Assembly (NCBI RefSeq): GCF_027922045.1
Contig: NZ_BSEX01000006.1
Span: forward strand, 36,784-100,783
From: Microbacterium terregens
GTDB taxonomy: Bacteria; Pseudomonadota; Alphaproteobacteria; Sphingomonadales; Sphingomonadaceae
Direction: 5' to 3'
DNA length: 64,000 bases
Shown here: piece after piece, positions 32,664-46,094 of the stretch
Layout of the letters: each line of letters begins with the position of its first letter
How positions within the stretch are numbered: the stretch's first letter is position 1
Notes under the pieces: model-generated
The model's input: only the letters and a program-made list of their open reading frames with translations
What the model was told of the DNA's origin: nothing
Database searches by the model: none
Program-made: the position numbers and the translations under genes

Positions 32664-33023
32664 TTAGAACTCCAATCCGCTCTCGCGCGCGGCTTCCGCC
32701 AGCGCCTTGACGCGTCCGTGGAAGAGGAACCCACCACGATCGAACACCACCTGCGTCACGCCGGCAGCCTTTGCGGCCTCCGCGACGCGCTGGCCAACCG
32801 CCTTGGCGGCATCGACGTTCGCGCCGCTCTGGCCACGCACGTCCTTTTCCAGCGTCGAAGCCGAAGCGACCGTCCGGCCCTCGGCGTCGTCGATGACCTG
32901 GGCATAGATGTGCTTGCCCGAACGGTGGATCGACAGGCGCGGACGACCGCCCGAGCGCGCACGAAGCGCGGTACGGTTGCGGCGGCGGCGCTTCTCGAAC
33001 AGCGACATACCCTTGGTAGACAT
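32664..33023 (-). CDS. rplR: 50S ribosomal protein L18
   Basis: A 119-residue L18, which binds 5S rRNA. It begins [20 protein letters not shown] and includes [20 protein letters not shown] and [20 protein letters not shown]. The ATG at 33023 shares a base with the rplF stop (ATG and TGA overlapping in GTGATG); one codon upstream is a GTG that could also serve. Confidence 0.97.
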   Translation of the reverse strand: MSTKGMSLFEKRRRRNRTALRARSGGRPRLSIHRSGKHIYAQVIDDAEGRTVASASTLEKDVRGQSGANVDAAKAVGQRVAEAAKAAGVTQVVFDRGGFLFHGRVKALAEAARESGLEF

Positions 33024-33556
33024 CACTTCTTCTTCCCTTCCTTGCGGAAGATGAACTCGCCGTCGTACTTGATGCCCTTGCCCTTATAGGGCTCCGGCTT
33101 CCGCCAGCGGCGGATCTCAGCGGCGACCTGGCCGACCTTCTGCTTGTCGATGCCCGAGATTTCGACCGTGGTCTGATCCGGGGTCTTCACCTCGATCCCC
33201 TCGGGGATGTCGAAGTTCACGTCATGCGAATAGCCGAGCTGCAGCTTGAGGACCTTGCCCTGCGCTGCCGCACGATAGCCGACGCCGGTGATGAGCAGCT
33301 TCTTGGAGAAGCCCTCGGTCACGCCGGTCACCAGGTTCTGCACCAGGGTACGCTGCATGCCCCAGAAGGCACGAGCGCGCTTGGTGTCGTTCGCCGGCTG
33401 CACCGAAATGCCACCGTCGGTGACTTCGTAGGCGATGTCGTCCGCGAGCGGCATGGAGAGGGTGCCCTTGGGACCCTTCACGCTCAGCTCACGGCCGGCG
33501 ATGTTGGCAGTGACGCCGGCCGGAACCGGGACTGCCTTCTTGCCGATGCGGCTCAT
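33023..33556 (-). CDS. rplF: 50S ribosomal protein L6
   Basis: A 177-residue L6. It begins [20 protein letters not shown], then [12 protein letters not shown], and has the C-terminal binding segment [20 protein letters not shown] and [20 protein letters not shown]. Its ATG overlaps the rpsH stop by one base and its stop overlaps rplR, so the three are tightly coupled. Confidence 0.98.
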   Translation of the reverse strand: MSRIGKKAVPVPAGVTANIAGRELSVKGPKGTLSMPLADDIAYEVTDGGISVQPANDTKRARAFWGMQRTLVQNLVTGVTEGFSKKLLITGVGYRAAAQGKVLKLQLGYSHDVNFDIPEGIEVKTPDQTTVEISGIDKQKVGQVAAEIRRWRKPEPYKGKGIKYDGEFIFRKEGKKK

Positions 33557-33951
33557 TAGAACACCTCCGCCAGCACTTCGCCACCGACGTTCTGCTCGCG
33601 CGCTTCGGCGTCGGAGAGAACGCCACGCGGCGTCGAGACGATCGTGATGCCGAGGCCGTTGCGAACGCGCGGCAGCTCCTGGCTGCCCGAGTAGACGCGA
33701 CGACCGGGCTTCGAGACGCGCGCGACGTGCTTGATCGCCGGCTGACCCTCGAAATACTTCAGCTCGATGCGGACGCCGGCCGCGGGGCCCATCTGCTCTT
33801 CGCTGTAGCCACGGATATAGCCCTCGCGCTGAAGCACGTCGAGGACGCGGGTCCGCAGCTTGGACGCCGGCGACAGGACGGAGTCCTTGCGCGCGCGCTG
33901 GCCGTTGCGGATGCGGGTGAGCATATCACCCAGGGGATCGGTCAATGCCAT
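33556..33951 (-). CDS. rpsH: 30S ribosomal protein S8
   Basis: A 131-residue S8. It begins [20 protein letters not shown] and ends [20 protein letters not shown] followed by [13 protein letters not shown], the conserved rRNA-binding end. In E. coli S8 represses the spc operon by binding its mRNA; whether it does so here is untested. It lies 11 bases after rpsN. Confidence 0.98.
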   Translation of the reverse strand: MALTDPLGDMLTRIRNGQRARKDSVLSPASKLRTRVLDVLQREGYIRGYSEEQMGPAAGVRIELKYFEGQPAIKHVARVSKPGRRVYSGSQELPRVRNGLGITIVSTPRGVLSDAEAREQNVGGEVLAEVF

Positions 33952-33962
33952 CGGTACGGTCC

Positions 33963-34268
33963 TTACCAGCTCGACTTGACGACGCCGGGGATCATGCCGC
34001 GGTTGGCAAGATCACGAAGCATCACGCGGGCGAGGCGGAACTTGCGGTAGTAGGCGCGCGGGCGGCCAGTGACCTCGCAGCGGTTGCGAATCCGGGTCGG
34101 ATTGCCGTTGCGCGGGATCTCGGCCATCTTCAGGCGCGCGATCAGGCGCTCGGTCTCGTCCAGCGAGGTGTCCGCTGCCTGCGCCTTCAGCTTCGCATAC
34201 TTGCCGGCGTACTTCTTCACCAGCTGCTTGCGACGCTCGTTCTTGTTGATCGAACTCAGTTTCGCCAT
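33963..34268 (-). CDS. rpsN: 30S ribosomal protein S14 (zinc-free form)
   Basis: A 101-residue S14 of the long, zinc-independent type: it lacks the CxxC pairs of the short form. It begins [20 protein letters not shown] and ends [20 protein letters not shown] followed by [18 protein letters not shown], typical of Proteobacteria. It follows rplE by 95 bases. Confidence 0.98.
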   Translation of the reverse strand: MAKLSSINKNERRKQLVKKYAGKYAKLKAQAADTSLDETERLIARLKMAEIPRNGNPTRIRNRCEVTGRPRAYYRKFRLARVMLRDLANRGMIPGVVKSSW

Positions 34269-34363
34269 GGACTTAAGCTCTTCCTAGTCTGGCCCCGGCA
34301 ACGCGCCGAAGCCCTTGTTGCGGCACCGCCCCGACCGATGGCCGGGGCGATCCCATCAATGGG

Positions 34364-34948
34364 TTAGGCCGCCTTCTGCTGCTCGCCGTCCTGCGCCTGC
34401 GGGAACGGGAAGCCGAACAGACGCAGAAGCTCGCGAGCTTCGTCGTCGGTCTTGGCGGTGGTGGTGACGATCACGTCCATGCCGCGCACCTTGTCGACGC
34501 GGTCATAGCTGATTTCCGGGAACACGATCTGCTCCTTGATGCCGCAGGCATAGTTGCCGCGACCGTCAAAGGACTTCGGGTTCAGGCCGCGGAAGTCGCG
34601 GACGCGGGGAAGCGCGATCGTGATGAAGCGGTCGAGGAACTCGTACATCCGCTCCCGGCGCAGCGTGACCTTGCAGCCGATCGCCATGCCTTCACGCAGC
34701 TTGAACTGCGCGATCGACTTCTTCGCCTTGGTGACGACAGGCTTCTGGCCGGCGATCAGCTCCATTTCGGAAGCCGCCTGCTCGACCTTCTTCTTGTCCT
34801 GCGTCGCCTCGCCCACGCCCATGTTGAGCACGATCTTTTCGATCCGGGGCACTTCGAGCGCGTTCTTGTAGCCGAACTTCTCCGTCATCGCCTTGACGAT
34901 GCGGTCGTCGTAGATCGACTTCATCCGCGGCGTGTACTTGTCAGCCAT
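34364..34948 (-). CDS. rplE: 50S ribosomal protein L5
   Basis: A 194-residue L5, a 5S rRNA binder. It includes [40 protein letters not shown] and [20 protein letters not shown]. The start [11 protein letters not shown] at 34948 overlaps the rplX stop by eight bases; an ATG three codons upstream is also possible. The C-terminal tail [14 protein letters not shown] is a short extension. Confidence 0.97.
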   Translation of the reverse strand: MADKYTPRMKSIYDDRIVKAMTEKFGYKNALEVPRIEKIVLNMGVGEATQDKKKVEQAASEMELIAGQKPVVTKAKKSIAQFKLREGMAIGCKVTLRRERMYEFLDRFITIALPRVRDFRGLNPKSFDGRGNYACGIKEQIVFPEISYDRVDKVRGMDVIVTTTAKTDDEARELLRLFGFPFPQAQDGEQQKAA

Positions 34949-35255
34949 TGATGACATCCCCCGTCTTCACGGCCACGCGGACCTTCTTGCCGTCGCGCTC
35001 TTCGAAGCGGACGCGGGTCGGCTTGCCGTCAACGACGTGCGCGACCTTCGAGATGTGGAGCGGCGCTTCCGAACGCTCGAGGCCACCCTGCGGGTTGACC
35101 TGGGTCGGCTTGCGGTGGCGCACGGCGATGTTCACGCCCGACACCACAACCTTGCCGTCCTTCGGCATCGAACGGACGACTTCGCCGGTCTTGCCCTTGT
35201 CCTTGCCGGACAGGACGATGACCTGGTCACCCTTCTTGATCTTGGCGGCAGCCAT
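34941..35255 (-). CDS. rplX: 50S ribosomal protein L24
   Basis: A 104-residue L24, an early assembly protein. The KOW motif lies in [20 protein letters not shown] (about 6-25), and [20 protein letters not shown] follows. Its ATG shares one base with the rplN stop, and its stop overlaps rplE by eight bases. Confidence 0.98.
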   Translation of the reverse strand: MAAAKIKKGDQVIVLSGKDKGKTGEVVRSMPKDGKVVVSGVNIAVRHRKPTQVNPQGGLERSEAPLHISKVAHVVDGKPTRVRFEERDGKKVRVAVKTGDVING

Positions 35256-35623
35256 TACAGCACCTCCGGCGCGAGCGAGATGATCTTCATGAAGCCGCGC
35301 GAACGCAGCTCGCGAACCACCGGGCCAAAGATACGGGTGCCGATCGGCTCCTCGTTCTTGTTGACCAGCACCGCGGCGTTGCCGTCGAAACGGATCACCG
35401 AACCGTCGGTGCGACGGATGTCCTTGGCGGTCCGAACGATGACGGCGCGGTGCACGTCACCCTTCTTCACGCGGCCGCGGGGTGCGGCCTCCTTGATGGA
35501 GACGACGATGACGTCGCCCACACCTGCCGTGCGGCGCTTGGAGCCGCCCAGCACTTTGATGCACTGCACCCGCTTCGCGCCGCTGTTGTCTGCGACGTCG
35601 AGATTGGACTGCATCTGAATCAT
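35255..35623 (-). CDS. rplN: 50S ribosomal protein L14
   Basis: A 122-residue L14. It begins [20 protein letters not shown] and includes [20 protein letters not shown] and the end [17 protein letters not shown], nearly invariant. It is the first gene of the spc group; a strong intrinsic terminator-like hairpin lies in the 173-base gap before it. Confidence 0.98.
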   Translation of the reverse strand: MIQMQSNLDVADNSGAKRVQCIKVLGGSKRRTAGVGDVIVVSIKEAAPRGRVKKGDVHRAVIVRTAKDIRRTDGSVIRFDGNAAVLVNKNEEPIGTRIFGPVVRELRSRGFMKIISLAPEVL

Positions 35624-35671
35624 GATGCGCTTCCTTCTCTATGGGCCCGATTCCGACCGGCGCCCGCCTTC

Positions 35672-35709
35672 AAAAACGAACCCCCGGCGCGGGCAACCGC
35701 GCCAGGGGG
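35672..35709 (-). terminator. Terminator or attenuator between rpsQ and rplN
   Basis: On the minus strand CCCCC-T-GGCGCGG, loop TTGC, CCGCGCC-GGGGG (12 pairs with one bulge) is followed by TTCGTTTTTG. It is a good intrinsic terminator 88 bases after the rpsQ stop, at the place where E. coli splits the S10 and spc operons. A second hairpin, CCGGCC/GGCCGG, lies nearer rpsQ at about 35769-35784. No convincing promoter was found between it and rplN, so it may be an attenuator. Confidence 0.7.
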
Positions 35710-35796
35710 AGCGGCCAACTAGCCGTCCCTGGGGAGGAACGCAAGCCCCTGCCCCAATTCCCGTTTCCGGCCCCGAAAGGCCGGAGGTGGAGGCCC

Positions 35797-36069
35797 TTAG
35801 GCCTCCGCCGCCACCTGGGCCGGGGTCGCGTGGGTGTTCACGCGGTCCACGACCTTCCAGGTCTTGAGCTTGGAGATCGGCGCAGTCTCTTCGATGCGCA
35901 CGGTCTCGCCCTCGCGGTACTCGTTGCCCTCGTCATGGGCATGGTACTTCTTCGAACGGCGGATGATCTTGCCGTAGAGCGCGTGCTTCACCTTGCGCTC
36001 CACCTTCACCACCACCGTCTTGTCGGTCTTGTCCGAGACGACCGTCCCGGTCAGCACGCGCTTCGGCAT
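35797..36069 (-). CDS. rpsQ: 30S ribosomal protein S17
   Basis: A 90-residue S17. It begins [20 protein letters not shown] and includes [20 protein letters not shown] and the [20 protein letters not shown] stretch, as expected. Last gene of the S10 group; a long gap with a terminator follows it. Confidence 0.98.
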   Translation of the reverse strand: MPKRVLTGTVVSDKTDKTVVVKVERKVKHALYGKIIRRSKKYHAHDEGNEYREGETVRIEETAPISKLKTWKVVDRVNTHATPAQVAAEA

Positions 36070-36081
36070 GTCAGTCGTCCC

Positions 36082-36285
36082 TTACTTGGCCTGCGAGCGC
36101 GTGCGCTCGCTCTGCAGCGTCTTGATCCGTGCGATGTCGCGACGGACTTCCTTGACGCGGCTCGGCTTTTCCATCTGGCTGGTCGCAGCCTGGAAGCGGA
36201 GGTTGAACGCCTCACGCTTCAGGTTGCCCAGCTCCTCGGTCAGCTGATCGTCGCTCTTGGCGCGCAGATCGGTTGCCTTGGTCAT
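36082..36285 (-). CDS. rpmC: 50S ribosomal protein L29
   Basis: A 67-residue L29, which sits at the peptide exit. It begins [19 protein letters not shown], then [20 protein letters not shown] and [18 protein letters not shown]. The ATG at 36285 lies two bases after the rplP stop; a TTG two codons upstream overlaps that stop and is less likely. Confidence 0.97.
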   Translation of the reverse strand: MTKATDLRAKSDDQLTEELGNLKREAFNLRFQAATSQMEKPSRVKEVRRDIARIKTLQSERTRSQAK

Positions 36286-36287
36286 TT

Positions 36288-36719
36288 TCAACCCTCCAGG
36301 TGCGAGGTGTCGCCCAGACGGGCAACGACCTTGACCGCGATCGGCAGCTTCATCGCTGCACGCTCGAATGCCTCAGCCGCGAGCGGGCCGGGCACGCCGT
36401 CCAGCTCGAACAGGATCCGGCCCGGCTTGACGCGAGCGACCCAGAACTCCGGCGAACCCTTGCCCGAGCCCATGCGGACTTCGGCAGGCTTCGACGAAAC
36501 CGGAACGTCCGGGAAGACGCGGATCCAGAGACGGCCCTGGCGCTTGATGTGGCGCGTGATCGCGCGGCGAGCCGCCTCGATCTGGCGAGCGGTGATCCGC
36601 TCCGGCTCCATCGCCTTCAGCCCGTAGGAGCCGAAGTTGAGCGCGGTGCCACCCTTGGCGTCGCCATGGATGCGGCCCTTGAAGGCCTTGCGGAACTTGG
36701 TGCGCTTTGGTTGCAGCAT
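36288..36719 (-). CDS. rplP: 50S ribosomal protein L16
   Basis: A 143-residue L16, near the peptidyl transferase centre. It begins [20 protein letters not shown] and has the hallmark [20 protein letters not shown] and [20 protein letters not shown]. Lies 11 bases after rpsC and just before rpmC. Confidence 0.98.
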   Translation of the reverse strand: MLQPKRTKFRKAFKGRIHGDAKGGTALNFGSYGLKAMEPERITARQIEAARRAITRHIKRQGRLWIRVFPDVPVSSKPAEVRMGSGKGSPEFWVARVKPGRILFELDGVPGPLAAEAFERAAMKLPIAVKVVARLGDTSHLEG

Positions 36720-36730
36720 TTTCCTAGTCC

Positions 36731-37438
36731 TTAGCGGCGGTCATCGCGGGCCGGACGCACGCCGGAGGTCTGAGCCTCCAGCATCAGCCGGTCCTGCGCC
36801 ATCGGGTCGTGGCCGAGGATCTCACCCTTGAAGATCCACACCTTCACGCCGCACACGCCATAGGCGGTGTGTGCAGTCGCTTCGGCATAGTCGACGTTCG
36901 CGCGCAGCGTGTGCAGCGGAACGCGACCCTCACGGTACCATTCGGTACGTGCGATCTCGGCGCCGCCGAGACGGCCGGCGCAGGTGATCCGGATGCCCTC
37001 GGCGCCCAGACGAAGCGCCGACTGCACCGCGCGCTTCATGGCGCGACGGAAGGCGATGCGACGCTCGAGCTGGTCCGCGACACCCTGTGCCACCAGCTTG
37101 GAGTCGATCTCGGGCTTGCGGATCTCGACGATGTTCAGCGACACGTCGGACGAGGTCATCGCAGCGAGCTTCTTGCGAAGCTTCTCGATGTCGGCGCCCT
37201 TCTTGCCGATGATCACGCCCGGACGGGCTGCATAGATCGACACGCGGCACAGCTTGGCCGGACGCTCGATCACCACCTTCGAGATCGCGGCCTGCGGCAG
37301 CGTCTCGGTGATGTACTTGCGGATCTTGAGATCCTCCAGCAGCAGACGGCCATAGTCATGGCCTTCCGCGAACCAGCGGCTGTCCCAGGTGCGGTTGATC
37401 TGCAGACGCAGACCGATGGGGTTCGACTTCTGACCCAT
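36731..37438 (-). CDS. rpsC: 30S ribosomal protein S3
   Basis: A 235-residue S3. It begins [20 protein letters not shown], has the KH-domain loop [20 protein letters not shown] (about 71-90) and [35 protein letters not shown] in the second domain. Its ATG shares a base with the rplV stop. Confidence 0.98.
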   Translation of the reverse strand: MGQKSNPIGLRLQINRTWDSRWFAEGHDYGRLLLEDLKIRKYITETLPQAAISKVVIERPAKLCRVSIYAARPGVIIGKKGADIEKLRKKLAAMTSSDVSLNIVEIRKPEIDSKLVAQGVADQLERRIAFRRAMKRAVQSALRLGAEGIRITCAGRLGGAEIARTEWYREGRVPLHTLRANVDYAEATAHTAYGVCGVKVWIFKGEILGHDPMAQDRLMLEAQTSGVRPARDDRR

Positions 37439-37815
37439 TACGCTTCCTCCACCTCGGCAACGACGATGCGCACGCGGCTGAACGGCTTCAGGATGCGGGT
37501 CGACTTACCACGGCCGCGGGTAGCAAACCGCTTCATGGTGATCGACTTGCCGACCGAAGCCTCCTTCACGACGAGAGCGTCGACGTCGAGGTTGTGGTTG
37601 TTCTCCGCGTTGGCGATCGCCGAAGCGAGGCACTTGCGGACGTCCACGGCCATCGCCTTCTTCGAGAAGGCGAGGATGTTCATCGCTTCACCGGCAGAGC
37701 GGTTGCGGATGAGGCCGGCGACGAGGTTCAGCTTCTGGGCCGAGCCACGCACCTGCGTGGCGACTGCCAGTGCTTCCTTCTCGCCCACGCGGCGAGGGGC
37801 TGCCTGCTTGCTCAT
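37438..37815 (-). CDS. rplV: 50S ribosomal protein L22
   Basis: A 125-residue L22, which lines the exit tunnel. It includes [40 protein letters not shown] and the tunnel hairpin [20 protein letters not shown]. Sequence in the hairpin looks normal. It overlaps rpsS by one base at its start and rpsC by one at its end. Confidence 0.98.
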   Translation of the reverse strand: MSKQAAPRRVGEKEALAVATQVRGSAQKLNLVAGLIRNRSAGEAMNILAFSKKAMAVDVRKCLASAIANAENNHNLDVDALVVKEASVGKSITMKRFATRGRGKSTRILKPFSRVRIVVAEVEEA

Positions 37816-38093
37816 CAGCGCTTACCCTTCTTGTCGGCGGCGTGGCCGGGGAAGAAGCGGGTGGGAGCGAACTCGCCGAGCTTCATGCCCACCATCTCTT
37901 CGTTGACCGACACCGGCACGAACTTGCGACCGTTGTACACGTTGAACGTCAGGCCGACGAACTGCGGCAGGATCGTCGAACGACGCGACCAGGTCTTGAT
38001 CGGACCAGCGCGCGTACCGGCTTCCTGAGCGGCCTCCGCCTTCTTCAGCAGGCTCAGTTCGACGAACGGGCCCTTCCAAACAGAACGAGCCAT
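37815..38093 (-). CDS. rpsS: 30S ribosomal protein S19
   Basis: A 92-residue S19. It begins [20 protein letters not shown] and includes [19 protein letters not shown] and [28 protein letters not shown], standard for the family. It starts three bases after rplB. Confidence 0.98.
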   Translation of the reverse strand: MARSVWKGPFVELSLLKKAEAAQEAGTRAGPIKTWSRRSTILPQFVGLTFNVYNGRKFVPVSVNEEMVGMKLGEFAPTRFFPGHAADKKGKR

Positions 38094-38096
38094 CTA

Positions 38097-38945
38097 TCAG
38101 CCCTTCTTCTTCGCGTGACGCGACCGGATGATCATCTTGTCGGTCGCCTTGTTGTGACGAGTGCGCGCACCCTTCGTCGGCTTGCCCCACGGGGTGACCG
38201 GATGACGGCCGCCCGAGGTCCGGCCTTCACCACCGCCGTGCGGGTGGTCGACCGGGTTCTTGGCAACGCCGCGGGTCAGCGGGCGCTTGCCCAGCCAACG
38301 GGTGCGGCCAGCCTTGCCGAGGTTCTGGTTCTGGTTGTCCGGGTTCGAAACCGCACCGACCGTCGCCATGCACTCAGCACGGATGTAGCGCTGCTCGCCC
38401 GAGTTCAGGCGAACGATGACCATGCCCTTGTCGCGGCCCACGACCTGCACATAGGTGCCGGCCGAACGTGCGATCTGACCACCCTTGGCAGGCTTCATCT
38501 CGACGTTGTGGACGATGGTGCCGACGGGCACCTGGCCCAGCTCCATCGCGTTGCCCGGCTTCACGTCGGTCTTGCGACCGGCGATCACCTTGTCACCAAC
38601 GCCCAGACGCTGCGGGGCGATGATGTAGGCCAGGCTCTGCTTGCCGTCGATCTCGCCATAGTTGACGAGCGCGATGAAGGCCGTGCGGTTGGGATCATAC
38701 TCGATCCGCTCCACGGTGCCCTCGACGTCCCACAGGCGACGCTTGAAATCGACGATGCGATAGCGCTGCTTGTGACCGCCGGCGATGCCGCGCGAGGTCA
38801 CGTGACCCTTGTTGTTGCGGCCGCCCGTCTTGGTCTTGCCCTCGGTCAGCGCCTTTACGGGGCGCCCCTTGAACAGACCCGAACGGTCGACGAGGACCAG
38901 GCCGCGCCGTGCCGGCGAGGTCGGGTTGTAATGCTTGAGTGCCAT
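38097..38945 (-). CDS. rplB: 50S ribosomal protein L2
   Basis: A 282-residue L2, needed for subunit joining and peptidyl transfer. It begins [20 protein letters not shown] and contains [20 protein letters not shown], and the conserved C-terminal [20 protein letters not shown] with the functional His. Slightly longer than E. coli L2 (273). Its ATG shares one base with the rplW stop. Confidence 0.98.
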   Translation of the reverse strand: MALKHYNPTSPARRGLVLVDRSGLFKGRPVKALTEGKTKTGGRNNKGHVTSRGIAGGHKQRYRIVDFKRRLWDVEGTVERIEYDPNRTAFIALVNYGEIDGKQSLAYIIAPQRLGVGDKVIAGRKTDVKPGNAMELGQVPVGTIVHNVEMKPAKGGQIARSAGTYVQVVGRDKGMVIVRLNSGEQRYIRAECMATVGAVSNPDNQNQNLGKAGRTRWLGKRPLTRGVAKNPVDHPHGGGEGRTSGGRHPVTPWGKPTKGARTRHNKATDKMIIRSRHAKKKG

Positions 38946-39262
38946 TACGCCATGGTCCCCTGCGTTACGTCGATCGACTGACCTTCGGCCAGGGTAACGA
39001 TCGCCTTCTTGATGTCCGTGCGCTTGTAGGCTTCGCCCTTCCAGCGCTTGGTCTTGCCCTTGACGACGATCGTGTTCACGCCGGTGACCTTCACGTCGAA
39101 CAGCGCTTCAACCGCCGCCTTAATCTCGGGCTTGGAGGCGGTCTTCGCCACCTTGAACACGACTGCGTTCTGCTCCGACACCAGGGTCGACTTCTCGGTG
39201 ATGTGGGGCGCGAGCACCACGTCGTAGTGGCGGACGTCGACCGCCTTGCTTGCCTTAGCCAT
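38945..39262 (-). CDS. rplW: 50S ribosomal protein L23
   Basis: A 105-residue L23, the docking site of signal recognition particle and trigger factor. It has [20 protein letters not shown] (about 8-27), [20 protein letters not shown] and [20 protein letters not shown]. The start MAKASKAVD at 39262 overlaps the rplD stop by eight bases. Confidence 0.97.
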   Translation of the reverse strand: MAKASKAVDVRHYDVVLAPHITEKSTLVSEQNAVVFKVAKTASKPEIKAAVEALFDVKVTGVNTIVVKGKTKRWKGEAYKRTDIKKAIVTLAEGQSIDVTQGTMA

Positions 39263-39881
39263 GGAAGCGCGCCTCCAGCTTTTCGACAGCGGCGCGGGTG
39301 AGCACCAGCGTGTCATGCTTCAGGATGTCGTAGACGTTGGCACCACCGGCCGGCAGCACGTTCACGGCCCGCAGGTTGCGAGCAGCGAGCGCGAAGCTCG
39401 TCTCGACGGCGTCGCCGTCGATCACCAGCGCGGTCTTGCCGAAGCCCAGCTTCGACAGGTTGCCGGTCAGCGCCTTGGTCTTGCCGTCCTCGACCGTGAG
39501 GCCGTCGACGACGATCAGCGAACCCGCCTTGGCGTGGCTCGACAGCGCCATGCGCAGGCCCAGCGCGCGGATCTTCTTGTTCAGCGACGGATTGAAGTCG
39601 CGAACACGAGCACCGTGCGCCTTACCGCCGCCGACGAAGATCGGAGCGCGACGATCGCCGTGACGAGCGACGCCGCCGCCCTTCTGGCGACCGAGCTTCT
39701 TGCCGGTGCGTGCGACGTCCGCACGCTCGCGGGTGCCACGGGCGGTGCCGCGACGCTTTTCCAGCTGCCACGTCACGACGCGGTGCAGGATGTCGGCACG
39801 CGGCTCGACGCCGAACACCTCGTCCTTCAGCTCGATGTCGCCGCTCTCGGCGGCGTCGAGGGTCTGTACCTTGACCTTCAC
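39255..39881 (-). CDS. rplD: 50S ribosomal protein L4
   Basis: A 208-residue L4. It begins [20 protein letters not shown] and contains the loop [35 protein letters not shown]. In E. coli L4 represses the S10 operon by acting on its leader; the equivalent here is not established. It follows rplC by two bases. Confidence 0.98.
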   Translation of the reverse strand: MKVKVQTLDAAESGDIELKDEVFGVEPRADILHRVVTWQLEKRRGTARGTRERADVARTGKKLGRQKGGGVARHGDRRAPIFVGGGKAHGARVRDFNPSLNKKIRALGLRMALSSHAKAGSLIVVDGLTVEDGKTKALTGNLSKLGFGKTALVIDGDAVETSFALAARNLRAVNVLPAGGANVYDILKHDTLVLTRAAVEKLEARFHG

Positions 39882-39883
39882 GT

Positions 39884-40633
39884 TCAGCCCTCCTGGCCTT
39901 CGGTCGCCTCGGGAGCCGCCTGTGCGGGCGCCTCGGCCGGGGTTTCGTTGCTGTTGGCGACGGCCTTCAGGCCGGCGGGGTACGGCGCGTCGGCATGGCG
40001 CGCGACCTTCACCGCGTCCTTGACGATCAGCCAGGTGCCCTTGTGACCCGGGACCGAACCCTTGACGAAGATGAGACCACGCTCAGCATCCGTCGAGACG
40101 ATCTCGAGGTTCTGCTGCGTGCGGTTGCGGTCGCCCATGTGGCCGGCCATCTTCTTGTTCTTGAAGACGCGACCCGGATCCTGACGGTTACCGGTCGAAC
40201 CGTGCGAACGGTGCGAGACCGAAACGCCGTGCGTCGCGCGCAGACCACCGAAGTTCCAGCGCTTCATGGCGCCCGCGAAACCCTTACCCTGGGTCTTGCC
40301 GGACACGTCGACGAGCTGGCCGGCGACGAAATGGTCCGCCGAGATCGTCGAACCGACGTCCAGCAGCGCATCTTCGGCAACGCGGAACTCGCAGACTTCC
40401 ATCTTCGGCTCGACCTCGGCCTTGCCGAAGTGGCCGCGCTGCGGCTTGGCGACGTTCTTCGCCTTGGCAGTGCCGGCACCGATCTGCACCGCGACATAAC
40501 CGTCGCGGTCGGCAGTGCGCTGCGCCACCACCTGAACCTCTTCCAGCGCCAGGACGGTCACGGGCACGTGGCGCCCGTCATCCTGGAACAACCGGGTCAT
40601 TCCCATCTTCTTAGCGATCACGCCAGTGCGCAT
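39884..40633 (-). CDS. rplC: 50S ribosomal protein L3
   Basis: A 249-residue L3. It begins [20 protein letters not shown] and includes [40 protein letters not shown], with the Gln of the NRQDPGR stretch that HemK/PrmB methylates in E. coli L3. The ATG at 40633 follows GGAGGAG. The C-terminal about 40 residues are Ala/Pro/Glu-rich ([17 protein letters not shown]), an extension relative to E. coli L3 (209). Confidence 0.97.
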   Translation of the reverse strand: MRTGVIAKKMGMTRLFQDDGRHVPVTVLALEEVQVVAQRTADRDGYVAVQIGAGTAKAKNVAKPQRGHFGKAEVEPKMEVCEFRVAEDALLDVGSTISADHFVAGQLVDVSGKTQGKGFAGAMKRWNFGGLRATHGVSVSHRSHGSTGNRQDPGRVFKNKKMAGHMGDRNRTQQNLEIVSTDAERGLIFVKGSVPGHKGTWLIVKDAVKVARHADAPYPAGLKAVANSNETPAEAPAQAAPEATEGQEG

Positions 40634-40939
40634 GACCCACTCCTCCAACAGAGGCTCGCCATCCCGGCGAGCTTGCCAACGAAAAAGGCCCCGGCCGCTT
40701 TCACGCTCCGGAGCCCCAGCCCTCACGACAAACGCCCCCGCCAGGGCCGGTCATCGAGGAACACCGCGGACGAACCGCCTGTTTTTCCCTCGATAGCGGG
40801 GACGCGGACAACGGCTTTGATCGAATGATCCCCTGCCGTTCGGTATCCCGTAGCTGCTTTCCCAGCCTCTACCGCGACTTAGCGCGGGAAGCGAAAGCGC
40901 GACGCCCGGTGAATCACCAAGCGTCGCGGTGCCGGCGCA
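40634..40939 (-). other. Long rpsJ-rplC spacer with hairpin
   Basis: A 306-base gap inside the S10 group, where most bacteria have tens of bases. No open frame of interest. Just after rpsJ is a hairpin with arms GCGACGC/GCGTCGC (40899-40905 and 40921-40927) and an inner GGTG/CACC stem. No clear promoter (no TTGAC on the minus strand). It may hold an attenuator or leader-like RNA for rplC and the genes that follow. Confidence 0.5.
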
Positions 40940-41248
40940 TTACGCCAGCTTGATCTCGACGTCAACGCCGGCGGCGAGGTCGAGCTTCATCAGCGCGTCC
41001 ACCGTCTGCGGGGTCGGCTGCACGATGTCGAGGAGACGCTTGTAGGTGCGGGTCTCGAACTGCTCGCGCGACTTCTTGTCGATGTGCGGGCCGCGGTTCA
41101 CGGTGAACTTGTCGATGTGCGTGGGCAGCGGAATCGGACCACGGATCAGCGCGCCGGTACGACGGGCGGTGTCGGCGATGTCGCCGGCTGCCTGGTCGAG
41201 CACGCGATGGTCGAACGCCTTGAGGCGAATGCGGATGTTGTTGTCCAT
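40940..41248 (-). CDS. rpsJ: 30S ribosomal protein S10
   Basis: A 102-residue S10 (also NusE, partner of NusB in antitermination). It begins [20 protein letters not shown] and includes [39 protein letters not shown]. Lies between tuf and rplC, each separated by more than 200 bases, so its transcript may be partly independent. Confidence 0.98.
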   Translation of the reverse strand: MDNNIRIRLKAFDHRVLDQAAGDIADTARRTGALIRGPIPLPTHIDKFTVNRGPHIDKKSREQFETRTYKRLLDIVQPTPQTVDALMKLDLAAGVDVEIKLA

Positions 41249-41416
41249 ATCCCTACCGATGCGAAATGGTCACGACCCCGGCCGTCACCCCAACCGAAGC
41301 TGAGGGCTCGTGCCGCAGGCGCAGCGCCGGCGGGTTGAGATCCCGGAAGAAACCGGGATGGCGGAGAAAGAGCCGAAACTCAAAAAAACTGGAAGGCCGC
41401 CCTTACAGAGGCCTCT

Positions 41417-41463
41417 ACAAAAAGGCAACCGCCCGGCACCCCCTTTTTGGGGATGCCGGGCGG
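41417..41463 (-). terminator. Terminator after tuf
   Basis: On the minus strand CCGCCCGGCATCCCC, loop of A residues, GGGGGTGCCGGGCGG is followed by TTGCCTTTTTGTAG, 27 bases after the tuf stop. This is a near-perfect intrinsic terminator that should end the str operon. The rest of the 241-base gap before rpsJ shows a T-rich run (TTTTTTTGAG near 41390) but no clear promoter. Confidence 0.85.
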
Positions 41464-41489
41464 CTGTTGTCAGTCGCCTTGTGAGCGGC

Positions 41490-42686
<1,197 letters not shown>

Positions 42687-42762
42687 TTTCCTACCTTCTG
42701 ATTCGAATCCGCTGCCGCATCAGGGGCCACGCGAACGCGGCCCCATAGCGACTGTTTCAGGG

Positions 42763-44856
<2,094 letters not shown>

Positions 44857-44878
44857 GATCGTTCTTCCTTAGCGATGT

Positions 44879-44903
44879 GGGGAGCCGGCGTGACCGGCTC
44901 CCC
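44879..44903 (-). other. Hairpin between rpsG and fusA
   Basis: A ten-base perfect stem GGGGAGCCGG/CCGGCTCCCC (44879-44888 and 44894-44903) with a five-base loop in the 95-base gap. There is no U tail. A site for mRNA processing or S7-dependent control is possible; in E. coli S7 binds the rpsL-rpsG gap instead. Confidence 0.55.
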
Positions 44904-44951
44904 ATCATATAGGTCGGTTGTGTTGCCAGCGGAAGACCGCCGGAACCGCTG

Positions 44952-45443
<492 letters not shown>

Positions 45444-45474
45444 TCAGCCTGAATGGACCGCAACAGCGGCCGGC

Positions 45475-45846
45475 TTACTTCGGACGCTTGGCGCCGTACT
45501 TGGAGCGGGACTGACGGCGGTCCTTGACACCCTGGGTGTCGAGCACGCCGCGCAGCACGTGGTAGCGCACGCCCGGAAGGTCGCGCACACGGCCGCCGCG
45601 GATGAGCACCACCGAGTGCTCCTGGAGGTTGTGGCCCTCGCCCGGGATGTAGCTGATGACTTCGCGCTGGTTGGTCAGGCGAACCTTGGCCACCTTGCGC
45701 AGAGCCGAGTTCGGCTTCTTCGGGGTCGTCGTGTACACACGGGTGCAGACGCCGCGCTTCTGCGGGTTCTGCTCCATCGCAGGGACCTTGGACTTGGTCT
45801 TCTGCAGTTCGCGGCCCTTGCGGACCAGCTGGTTGATCGTCGGCAT
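45475..45846 (-). CDS. rpsL: 30S ribosomal protein S12 with Arg88
   Basis: A 123-residue S12, important for decoding accuracy. It begins [20 protein letters not shown] and has [20 protein letters not shown] with Lys43, then [20 protein letters not shown]. In that last stretch residue 88 (Met counted as 1) is Arg, coded CGC at 45583-45585, where E. coli and most bacteria have Lys. Arg here gives streptomycin resistance in known mutants. Lys43 is unchanged. The gene heads the str operon behind a good promoter. Confidence 0.98.
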   Translation of the reverse strand: MPTINQLVRKGRELQKTKSKVPAMEQNPQKRGVCTRVYTTTPKKPNSALRKVAKVRLTNQREVISYIPGEGHNLQEHSVVLIRGGRVRDLPGVRYHVLRGVLDTQGVKDRRQSRSKYGAKRPK

Positions 45847-46007
45847 GAAGCCCTTCACCTTTCAAACGGTTACTTTGCCGGAGTCGTGACAGGAATGCGC
45901 AAAGGCCACGCGGCAACACGCCCCGGGGCCTTAGGTCTCCAACAACGTTCAGCGCTGCCCAGCAGGTCGAGACCGGCGAACCGGAACCATCCCATTGAAC
46001 GGGCGCG

Positions 46008-46036
46008 CCTATACGCGCTCGCCCGCGCACGGTCAA
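46008..46036 (-). promoter_or_regulatory. str operon promoter
   Basis: On the minus strand TTGACC (46031-46036), 17 bases, TATAGG (46008-46013): the best sigma-70-type match in the window. It precedes rpsL by a leader of about 155 bases, which has a GGCC/CCCGGGG-rich section near 45911-45930 but no clear riboswitch. Confidence 0.7.
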
Positions 46037-46094
46037 TGGCGCGGCCCGCAGGGGAAGGCGTCGCCCTCCCCTGCCCCGCCGCACCTGCCGCGGG

